Part shown: piece by piece, positions 1 to 4,962 of the stretch
Numbering within the stretch: the stretch's first letter is position 1
How the letters are laid out: each line of letters opens with the position of its first letter
Origin: Euryarchaeota archaeon UBA623
GTDB taxonomy: Archaea; Thermoplasmatota; Poseidoniia; Poseidoniales; Thalassarchaeaceae
Assembly (NCBI GenBank): GCA_002505325.1
Contig: DAUV01000017.1
Coordinates: 1 to 5,445 of the forward strand
Length of the DNA stretch: 5,445 nt
Direction of reading: 5' to 3'
Translations under genes and position numbers: made by a program
Notes under the pieces: generated by a model
The model's database searches: none
Seen by the model: the letters and a program-made list of their open reading frames with translations, nothing else
What the model was told of the DNA's origin: nothing

Positions 1-396
1 TATTGGGGCCTTTTCAGCATTGGAGCATCAGTTCTTCTCACCGTTCTTCTGATCGGTCGCATCTATGATGCCACTCTAGGCCTCTGGAGAGAACACCTCA
101 CTGTGGTTCAGGAACGCAATCCATTCACAACCTACAAGCTAAACGCTTCCTTTGGATTACTTCTTGCCCAGACAAACACCATCCTCCGTCGTATGGAACC
201 AGATGACGAGGAGATTCAGAGGCACTGCGACTTTGTAGATCGTTGGTTAGAATGGAACTCTAGAGAGGAGATTTGGGCGCGTACAATGTCCTCATGGAAA
301 AATATCGTCGGGGAGGAGGATCCATTCCTATTCCACCTCAGTGAAGAGGCCCGAATAAAATTGGAATCCACCGCGGATGAATTGCAGGACTATTGA
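1..396 (+). CDS. C-terminal part of a membrane-anchored protein of unknown function (5' end outside window)
   Basis: The frame is open from the first base to a TGA at 394-396, giving 131 residues without a start of its own; the GTG at 103 and ATG at 193 are internal codons of a longer gene. The visible part begins with a hydrophobic segment of about 19 residues (roughly residues 2-19, starting WGLFSIGASV) that ends at G-R-I-Y and looks like a last transmembrane helix. About 110 mostly polar, helix-prone residues follow, rich in Glu, Asp, Arg and Trp (for example WLEWNSREEIW), suggesting a soluble C-terminal domain. I recognise no family. It lies on the same strand as the bisphosphate nucleotidase gene, with 13 bases between its stop and the preferred start of that gene, so the two are probably co-transcribed. 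A role in sulfur metabolism or in membrane delivery of a sulfated product would be a guess from context only. Confidence 0.75.
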   Translation, partial: YWGLFSIGASVLLTVLLIGRIYDATLGLWREHLTVVQERNPFTTYKLNASFGLLLAQTNTILRRMEPDDEEIQRHCDFVDRWLEWNSREEIWARTMSSWKNIVGEEDPFLFHLSEEARIKLESTADELQDY

Positions 397-400
397 CCAC

Positions 401-404
401 GGTG
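401..404 (+). promoter_or_regulatory. Ribosome binding site for cysQ, deciding the start at 410
   Basis: GGTG lies 5 bases before the ATG at 410. The same GGTG-5 bases-ATG arrangement precedes ftsY and the receiver-like gene in this window. It matches the archaeal anti-Shine-Dalgarno end of 16S rRNA (GGTGA type). This favours 410 over the in-frame ATG at 377, which would overlap the upstream gene by 20 bases. Confidence 0.55.
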
Positions 405-409
405 TTCGA

Positions 410-1210
410 ATGCTCGACCACGAGGCTGTAGTCACCCTCGCACTACAGGCTGGAGAGGCCATATTGGAGGTCTACAACAGTCCGAGTGCCATACAAGTCA
501 CGACTAAGGATGACGACTCTCCACTCACTGAGGCCGACATCGCTGCGCATGAAGTAATCATGAATGGATTGAGTAGGATAGATCCAGGCACACCCATCGT
601 CTCAGAGGAAGGCCGTCTGGGAGATCCCACTATCTCCGAAACCTGTTGGTTAGTTGACCCTCTTGACGGCACTAAGGAGTTCGTCAAGAGGAATGGAATG
701 TTCACAGTAAACATCGCTATGATGACCCACCGAGAAGGACGATGGGAACCAATATTCGGCGTTGTTCATGCTCCAGCAACCAAGACAACATGGCTCGGAG
801 GAATCGGCGTTCCTGCAGAACGTAGAGCACCTTCTGGTTCAGGGCTGATGTTGGTTCGGCCAAGCTCACTCCCTGCGCCAGTACGCCTAGTAGCCAGCGG
901 CTCACACAGAGGTGAGAAGGACGAGAGCTTCGCCGCCTCCCTGGGTAAGTATGACCTAGTGAGAATGGGATCATCTCTCAAGGCGTGTGTGGTCGCTGAA
1001 GGCTCAGCGGACCTCTATCCTCGCTTTGGTCCTACATCCTGTTGGGATATCGCAGCCGCACACGCTGTAGTAATAGCGGCGGGCGGCCTTGTTCTAGATC
1101 CTAAAGGAAAAACACTCGACTACGACGTCGTGGACGACGTATTGAACCCCTATTTTCTAGTTGTAGCGGACAATCGTTGGAACGAGCTATGGGTGTCATC
1201 CCAAGACTAA
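410..1210 (+). CDS. cysQ: 3'(2'),5'-bisphosphate nucleotidase (PAP phosphatase), CysQ type
   Basis: This member of the inositol monophosphatase superfamily hydrolyses 3'-phosphoadenosine 5'-phosphate (PAP) to AMP and phosphate in the cytoplasm, clearing the by-product of PAPS-using enzymes. From the ATG at 410 the protein has 266 residues, close to the usual 245-270. Visible motifs in order are DSPLTEAD (36-43), the metal-binding Glu pair SEEG (65-68), the signature WLVDPLDGTKEF (80-91) with D83, D86, G87 and T88, and CWDIAAAHAV (211-220) with the metal ligand D213, followed by AAGG (223-226). The G-T-K-E-F ending of the signature is typical of CysQ rather than of plain inositol monophosphatases. 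A longer form from the ATG at 377 adds 11 residues but overlaps the upstream gene. Its neighbours, a sulfotransferase and an APS kinase fusion, strongly support PAP as substrate. Activity on inositol phosphates or fructose 1,6-bisphosphate is the alternative. Confidence 0.9.
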   Translation: MLDHEAVVTLALQAGEAILEVYNSPSAIQVTTKDDDSPLTEADIAAHEVIMNGLSRIDPGTPIVSEEGRLGDPTISETCWLVDPLDGTKEFVKRNGMFTVNIAMMTHREGRWEPIFGVVHAPATKTTWLGGIGVPAERRAPSGSGLMLVRPSSLPAPVRLVASGSHRGEKDESFAASLGKYDLVRMGSSLKACVVAEGSADLYPRFGPTSCWDIAAAHAVVIAAGGLVLDPKGKTLDYDVVDDVLNPYFLVVADNRWNELWVSSQD

Positions 1211-1211
1211 C

Positions 1212-2090
1212 TCATAACCAATTTGAGATTTCAAATCCTGTTAATTCTGTAAGAACTGAGAGATCTCGACAAACATCCTCTCTCATTTGCACCATTTCCG
1301 ATTCATTGAGCTCTTCTCTTTCCTCTCTCTGACTACTGAGAACGGGCATCTTGTATACATTGATTCCACGACTCTGCAAAGAACTCACCAGAGGACGCTT
1401 GACAATTCCTGGAATCAGTGACGCAACCCCTTTGAACACCCTTCCGAATAGTGTCAGTGGACGCCTATCACTCGCCGTATTGGCATTATGCACCGCGTTC
1501 AAATCAAAGTCGTAAGCACCTACACCAACATGTTCCAAAACTTCAGACAAAACAACCCGTGTCTCATTTCTCATCCTATCCGAGTCAATCAGAAGAAAAC
1601 TATCACGAGAAAAACTCCCTAACCACCTTTCCATACAAGATCCATACAGCGTATCACAACTCAAACGCTCATCTCGCCATGCAGAGGCAAAATCAGACCA
1701 GTCAACACCATTCTGTTTATCCTCCTCTGTATCTAATACCATCCCCCAATGACTAATCGTGCGACTCCGAGGCTCCCTAAGGCAAACCACGAACCGTGCT
1801 TCGGGCCAATGCTTGATGACTCTGCTAGGAGCAACAGGACAAGCGAGTGCGTGTACCGAACAGTCCATTTTCAATCCATCTCCCATGAAGCATTCTGCAT
1901 ATCTCTCCCAATTTGGCTCGTCATTATTTCTACCAAAAGTCCCTCTATGTGTTGCAACCTCGTTTGGCTCCTTTGGGTCTGAGATACAGATTCCAGGGTG
2001 CTGCTCCAGAACGTTGGCCAACCAAGTAGTTCCCGATTTGGGGGCTCCTAGTAGGAAAGCCCCAACATCAGGAACCAAATCCTCCATCAT
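1212..2090 (-). CDS. PAPS-dependent sulfotransferase, glycan-sulfotransferase-like
   Basis: The enzyme is predicted to transfer the sulfuryl group from PAPS to an unknown acceptor, releasing PAP. From the ATG at 2090 it has 292 residues, normal for the family. GAPKSGTTWL (15-24) is the 5'-phosphosulfate loop with K18. KEP (40-42) follows as in many heparan-sulfate-type enzymes. LREPRSRTISHW (104-115) is the 3'-phosphate motif, with R105 and S113 in the expected places. A later stretch, MERWLGSFSRDSFLLIDSDR, resembles the region in NDST-like glycan sulfotransferases where a Trp-Leu and Phe pair precedes a beta strand. No signal peptide or membrane helix is visible, so it should act in the cytoplasm or on its inner face. 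The frame stays open upstream to 2321, but that extension lies antisense to the start of the APS kinase gene and is Arg/Pro-rich shadow sequence. ATG codons at 2090 and 2087 are both possible; AGGAG lies 11 bases before 2090. It converges on cysQ with one base between stops. Confidence 0.88.
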   Translation of the reverse strand: MMEDLVPDVGAFLLGAPKSGTTWLANVLEQHPGICISDPKEPNEVATHRGTFGRNNDEPNWERYAECFMGDGLKMDCSVHALACPVAPSRVIKHWPEARFVVCLREPRSRTISHWGMVLDTEEDKQNGVDWSDFASAWRDERLSCDTLYGSCMERWLGSFSRDSFLLIDSDRMRNETRVVLSEVLEHVGVGAYDFDLNAVHNANTASDRRPLTLFGRVFKGVASLIPGIVKRPLVSSLQSRGINVYKMPVLSSQREEREELNESEMVQMREDVCRDLSVLTELTGFEISNWL

Positions 2091-2117
2091 CGACACAACT
2101 ACTCCTACCCCCCGTAC

Positions 2118-2124
2118 GATATAG
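2118..2124 (-). promoter_or_regulatory. Candidate TATA box for the sulfotransferase gene
   Basis: On the minus strand this reads CTATATC. With the usual archaeal distance of about 25 bases to the transcription start, the RNA would begin near 2095, a few bases before the ATG at 2090, giving an almost leaderless transcript. In that case the AGGAG further upstream would not be part of the message. The match is short and rests on position as much as on sequence. Confidence 0.35.
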
Positions 2125-2147
2125 GTTGTACGCGCTCCCGGCGGTGT

Positions 2148-2154
2148 GATATAG
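2148..2154 (+). promoter_or_regulatory. Candidate TATA box for the APS kinase fusion gene
   Basis: GATATAG on the plus strand would place the transcription start near 2176, giving a leader of about 18 bases that still contains the GGTGG ribosome binding site at 2183-2187. The spacing is consistent with archaeal promoters, but the box is weak and there is no strong purine-rich BRE in front of it. Confidence 0.35.
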
Positions 2155-2182
2155 GGAACTACTGTGGCACGGCCGTATTTCA

Positions 2183-2187
2183 GGTGG
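2183..2187 (+). promoter_or_regulatory. Ribosome binding site for the APS kinase fusion
   Basis: GGTGG ends 7 bases before the ATG at 2195. It is the archaeal GGTG-type site and supports that ATG, which is also the first start codon in the frame before the P-loop. Confidence 0.5.
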
Positions 2188-2194
2188 CTGTGAT

Positions 2195-3079
2195 ATGGGC
2201 AATCGCGTAGTCTGGCTAACTGGTCTCTCAGGAGCAGGTAAGACAACCATCGCCATGGCTGCGGCTGAGCGCTTCGGCTGCGAAGTGCTAGATGGCGACA
2301 CCATTCGTGATTTCTTCTCAAACACGGACTTCAGTCGAGAAGGCCGCGAGCGTCACTTGTTGGGAGTGGCCCGCATGGCCAAGATGATTTCCAAACACAC
2401 AAATGTCCTATGCTCCTTCATCACACCTTACGAGGACGTTCGTCTAAAAATTCTTGAAATTCTCCCTGAAAACGCTATGATGGTACACGTTTCCACTTCT
2501 CTAGAGGTATGTGAGGGGCGTGATGCGAAGGGACTCTACGCAAAGGCTCGAAGTGGGGAGATATCCAACTTCACTGGAATAACCGACCCCTTTGACGAGC
2601 CCAAGTGCGCCCACTTCTCTCTCGACTCAAGTGGAGAAGACGGGAAGGGTGTGGATGACTTGGCCGGCCAATTGGCACACTTATTTGAGAAACCAAAAGG
2701 GGTACTGTTACCTGGACGGTGGCAACCATTGCACGTCGGCCATGAATGGCTCATCCAACAAGAACTAGACCAAGGTAAGCGTGTGATTGTGGGAATCCGA
2801 GACACACCAATATCTGAATCAGACCCCTACTCTGCTATAATGCGCAAGAGGATGATAGAATACCGCTACCAAGGTGAAGATGTTGAGGCATGGATTATGC
2901 CGGACATAGAAGCCATCTCGTATGGCCGAAAGGTCGGCTATGAGATACGCGAGGCGGGAGATATTCCATCCGAGGTATTCAAAATTTCAGCAACAGGAGT
3001 ACGAGGGGGTAATCGTGCTAATGTATCAGAGCAGGTCATGGAGTTCATGATCGCAGAAGGAATCTGGGACGGCGAATGA
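2195..3079 (+). CDS. cysC: APS kinase (CysC) fused to an HxGH-type nucleotidylyltransferase domain
   Basis: This is a two-domain protein of 294 residues. Residues 1 to about 165 are APS kinase, which phosphorylates adenylyl sulfate to PAPS with ATP. The P-loop is GLSGAGKTT (10-18), followed by DGD (33-35), FSREGR (46-51), SFITPY (74-79), and the family signature from LEVCEGRD (103-110) through KGLYAKARSGEI to NFTGITDPFDEP (125-136). Residues about 168-294 form a nucleotidylyltransferase domain with GRWQPLHVGHE (174-184), containing the H-x-G-H nucleotide site, and ISATGVR (264-270), matching the second superfamily motif ISxTxxR. The motifs most resemble NMN adenylyltransferase; ATP sulfurylase belongs to the same superfamily but is about three times larger. 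The kinase assignment is firm, and the substrate of the second domain is unknown. Thr77 stands where the phosphoenzyme Ser of E. coli CysC lies. The gene diverges from the sulfotransferase and precedes prefoldin alpha by a short gap. Confidence 0.9.
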   Translation: MGNRVVWLTGLSGAGKTTIAMAAAERFGCEVLDGDTIRDFFSNTDFSREGRERHLLGVARMAKMISKHTNVLCSFITPYEDVRLKILEILPENAMMVHVSTSLEVCEGRDAKGLYAKARSGEISNFTGITDPFDEPKCAHFSLDSSGEDGKGVDDLAGQLAHLFEKPKGVLLPGRWQPLHVGHEWLIQQELDQGKRVIVGIRDTPISESDPYSAIMRKRMIEYRYQGEDVEAWIMPDIEAISYGRKVGYEIREAGDIPSEVFKISATGVRGGNRANVSEQVMEFMIAEGIWDGE

Positions 3080-3081
3080 CT

Positions 3082-3105
3082 CCCGACGGCTTCTTGGGTG
3101 TCGGG
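3082..3105 (+). repeat. Inverted repeat (possible RNA hairpin) between cysC fusion and prefoldin alpha
   Basis: CCCGAC at 3082-3087 is the exact complement of GTCGGG at 3100-3105, with a 12-base loop. It begins 3 bases after the cysC-fusion stop and ends 14 bases before the ATG at 3119. No T-tract follows, so it is not a classical terminator. It could be a processing site or separate expression of the sulfation gene from the housekeeping pair, or it could be chance. Confidence 0.35.
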
Positions 3106-3118
3106 CATCACGAACGGT

Positions 3119-3628
3119 ATGATGGCAGTCGACCGCGAGGAGCTACAACAGATTGCCCAACTGGTCGAAGTCAACCGTGAACGCATGCAAGCCATCGAGC
3201 AGCAGGTGCGTCAACTAGAATCCATTCGAGTTGAGCAGATGCAGGCCATTGAGGCCCTGTTAGCCATTCCTGACGAAGGTTCCCAGGGAGCCATGATCCC
3301 TCTTGGTTCAGGAGTCCAAATAGTGGCCGACATCCCATCTGACGGTGGTGCAGTAGTGGACATTGGTAGTAGGGTTCAGGCTGAGCGTACCAGAGGGGAG
3401 GCAGCCGAGATTCTCACTAAGAGGAGCGAGGAACTAATCACCATTATTGAGAGGATGAAGACGGAGTTTGACGAACTGGAGCAGTCTACTGTTGATCTCG
3501 CACAGAAGTTCAATGAGAGTGTAGAGGGTTTGGAACCGGAGGCAATTGCCGAAGAGCCGGCACCCAGTACTCCCGCCCCCCGCCGCGCGAGGCGTAAGCG
3601 AGGTACCGACCTCACCCTAGACGACTGA
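3119..3628 (+). CDS. pfdA: Prefoldin alpha subunit
   Basis: Prefoldin is the cytoplasmic hexameric chaperone (two alpha, four beta subunits) that holds unfolded proteins between long coiled coils and passes them to the thermosome. The protein shows an N-terminal helix with regular Leu/Ile/Val spacing (REELQQIAQLVEVNRERMQ and onward). A central beta-hairpin region follows (MIPLGSGVQIVADIPSDG, then GAVVDIGSRVQAER), and then a second coiled-coil helix (GEAAEILTKRSEELITIIER and onward). This helix-hairpin-helix order with the IPLG/VQ centre is typical of alpha subunits. From the ATG at 3119 it has 169 residues, longer than the usual 140-150, because of an Ala/Pro tail ending in a basic cluster RRARRKR and then acidic residues. 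Starts at 3122 (ATG) or 3098 (GTG) are possible, and none has a clear ribosome binding site. The stop lies 9 bases before ftsY, an adjacency known in archaea. Confidence 0.9.
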   Translation: MMAVDREELQQIAQLVEVNRERMQAIEQQVRQLESIRVEQMQAIEALLAIPDEGSQGAMIPLGSGVQIVADIPSDGGAVVDIGSRVQAERTRGEAAEILTKRSEELITIIERMKTEFDELEQSTVDLAQKFNESVEGLEPEAIAEEPAPSTPAPRRARRKRGTDLTLDD

Positions 3629-3633
3629 GGTGA
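3629..3633 (+). promoter_or_regulatory. Ribosome binding site for ftsY
   Basis: GGTGA immediately follows the prefoldin stop codon (TGA 3626-3628), with GGTG 5 bases before the ATG at 3638. A ribosome ending on prefoldin would sit on this site, which suggests translational coupling. Confidence 0.7.
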
Positions 3634-3637
3634 GCAT

Positions 3638-4906
3638 ATGGGCCTATTTGATCGCTTCAAAAAGCGCTTCAAGAAGACCGATGAGAAAGAAATCACCGTG
3701 GAGGAAAACTCTCCTGAAGCCGAAGAGGCTGTAGAGCAGGGCAAGCGTCTGAAAGAAGCCCTAGAAGGGTCCAGACCAATTCCCGTGGAAGCCTCCTCCC
3801 CCTCCCCTGAAATTGAAAATGAGTGGGATGACTCTGATGAGATTACTGAGGACCCATTCGCCAAACCAGTAGGCCGTAAGGAACGCAAGAAGGCCCGCCG
3901 AGCAGCATCTGTGGAAAAGGCTGAGCAACCAACCGAGTCAAAGAAACCCATAACAAAGAATCCTATGCAGAGCACTACCGGGCACGGACTCGTTGCCAAA
4001 GGACCCACCGAGATCGAAGTCGATCTTGGCGAATCAGCCACTAAGACAGGTGGCCGTGTGGTGATGGCTAGCGATAAGCTGGACAGGATTTTGGAGGATC
4101 TTGAAGAGGAACTCCTGTCTTCTGATATGGCTCAGAGTGCTGTTGAGGAAGTTATTCTCACACTCAAGGCGACACTGATAGGCACCCGCATCTCCACAAC
4201 CAAAAAACTCGAGGTAGTCGTAGAGAAAGCTCTCAGAAGCACCTTACTCCGTCTTTTAGAGGCAGGATACTGGGATTTCGATAAGACTGTGAACACCTTT
4301 CTTGCAGATGCAAGCCCGGTAACCATCATGTTAGTCGGTGTCAATGGCACTGGCAAAACGACCACTACGGCAAAGATAGCGCACCGATTGAGCCAGCAGG
4401 GCCACAGTGTCGTACTGGCTGCCGCGGACACCTTCAGAGCCGGAGCCATTGATCAACTCGCAACTCATGCCGACCGTCTCGGAGTGCGCTGCATCCGCAG
4501 CCAGAGGGGAGGCGATGCGGCGGCGGTTGCTCGAGACGCTGTAGAGAGCGCGAAGGCCCGCGGAGAAGACATCGTGATAATTGACACCGCAGGCAGGATG
4601 CAGAACAAAACCAACCTGATGGAGGAATTACGTAAGGTCCATCGGGTTACACAACCCCACCTGGTGATTTTCGTGGCTGATGCTCTGGCGGGCAACGATG
4701 CAGTCACCCAAGCCGTCGAATTCCAGCGCATGCTAAGCTTCGACGGCGCCGCTCTTTGCAAACTCGACACCGACGCCAAAGGCGGCGCCGCCCTTTCGAT
4801 TGCCCACGCCACAGGCCGACCGATAGTTCTGGCTGGAATCGGCCAAGGTTACGATGATCTCATCGACTTCGACCCAGCATGGCTCATTGATACTATTCTA
4901 GAGTGA
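3638..4906 (+). CDS. ftsY: FtsY, signal recognition particle receptor GTPase
   Basis: FtsY is the membrane-associated SRP receptor. It binds the SRP54-ribosome complex and, through paired GTP hydrolysis, hands nascent membrane proteins to the Sec translocon. The protein has 422 residues. It opens with a basic amphipathic stretch, MGLFDRFKKRFKK, then a charged, mostly acidic linker to about residue 140. The helical N domain spans about 145-225. The GTPase domain shows the P-loop GVNGTGKT (234-241), DTFRAGA (264-270), DTAGR (316-320), CKLD (374-377) as the guanine-specificity motif, AKGG (380-383) and GQGYDDL (402-408). SRP54 is excluded by the missing Met-rich M domain and by the FtsY-style end shortly after GQGYDDL. 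The G4 motif usually reads TKxD followed by Gly; here it is CKLD followed by Thr-Asp. Many archaeal FtsY proteins are nearer 300-330 residues, the difference being the linker. The start is supported by GGTGA. Confidence 0.95.
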   Translation: MGLFDRFKKRFKKTDEKEITVEENSPEAEEAVEQGKRLKEALEGSRPIPVEASSPSPEIENEWDDSDEITEDPFAKPVGRKERKKARRAASVEKAEQPTESKKPITKNPMQSTTGHGLVAKGPTEIEVDLGESATKTGGRVVMASDKLDRILEDLEEELLSSDMAQSAVEEVILTLKATLIGTRISTTKKLEVVVEKALRSTLLRLLEAGYWDFDKTVNTFLADASPVTIMLVGVNGTGKTTTTAKIAHRLSQQGHSVVLAAADTFRAGAIDQLATHADRLGVRCIRSQRGGDAAAVARDAVESAKARGEDIVIIDTAGRMQNKTNLMEELRKVHRVTQPHLVIFVADALAGNDAVTQAVEFQRMLSFDGAALCKLDTDAKGGAALSIAHATGRPIVLAGIGQGYDDLIDFDPAWLIDTILE

Positions 4907-4953
4907 TGTCCCGACCAGTGACCGCGCCGTTCTTGAAGCGCGACCCACACGTC

Positions 4954-4957
4954 GGTG
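4954..4957 (+). promoter_or_regulatory. Ribosome binding site for the receiver-like gene, favouring the start at 4963
   Basis: GGTG lies 5 bases before the ATG at 4963, the same spacing as at cysQ and ftsY. The alternative ATG at 4906 overlaps the ftsY stop as TGATG but has no such site. Confidence 0.5.
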
Positions 4958-4962
4958 TGAAG

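Larger units (their letters stand above)
2091..2194. promoter_or_regulatory. Divergent intergenic region between the sulfotransferase and APS kinase fusion genes
   Basis: These 104 bases separate two start codons facing away from each other, so they should carry both promoters. They contain GATATAGG twice (2118-2125 and 2148-2155, exactly 30 bases apart). TGTGATAT also occurs twice (2145-2152 and 2189-2196, the second running into the start codon of the fusion gene). CGTAC at 2113-2117 pairs with GTACG at 2128-2132 around the first GATATAGG. The shared region would allow the PAPS-making and PAPS-using genes to be controlled together. Confidence 0.6.

Noticed and set aside
472..981. Minus-strand frames opposite cysQ
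   Set aside because: The plus strand carries all the CysQ motifs through this stretch, and the minus translations show no domain.
1311..1330. Pyrimidine-rich tract downstream of cysQ as a terminator
   Set aside because: It is the complement of Glu/Arg-rich codons in the sulfotransferase, lies 100 bases past the cysQ stop and has no long T run.
1212..2090. Lower GC in the sulfotransferase as proof of horizontal transfer
   Set aside because: Hand-counted 60-base samples range from about 40 to 45 percent here, but cysQ and the CysC fusion also have samples near 38 to 43 percent, so the contrast is mainly with the GC-rich end of ftsY.
1451..2124. Two open frames on the plus strand (1451-1756 and 1759-2124) opposite the sulfotransferase
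   Set aside because: Their translations have no recognisable domain and are His/Ser/Pro-rich, as expected from the complement of a coding gene with clear sulfotransferase motifs.
2091..2321. N-terminal extension of the sulfotransferase frame up to 2321
   Set aside because: It lies antisense to the intergenic region and the first 127 bases of the well-supported APS kinase gene, is Arg/Pro-rich without family features, and the family's N-terminus fits the ATG at 2090.
3098..3118. GTG at 3098 as the prefoldin start
   Set aside because: It has no ribosome binding site, sits within the hairpin loop, and adds residues before the usual N-terminus; it is kept only as an alternative.
3376..4041. 221-residue minus-strand frame across the prefoldin-ftsY junction
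   Set aside because: It is Ser-rich low-complexity sequence created by reading the complement of charged Glu/Asp codons in two firmly identified genes.
4781..4792. Perfect palindrome GGCGGCGCCGCC
   Set aside because: It falls inside the conserved Gly-Gly-Ala-Ala segment of FtsY and is explained by GC-rich Gly and Ala codons.
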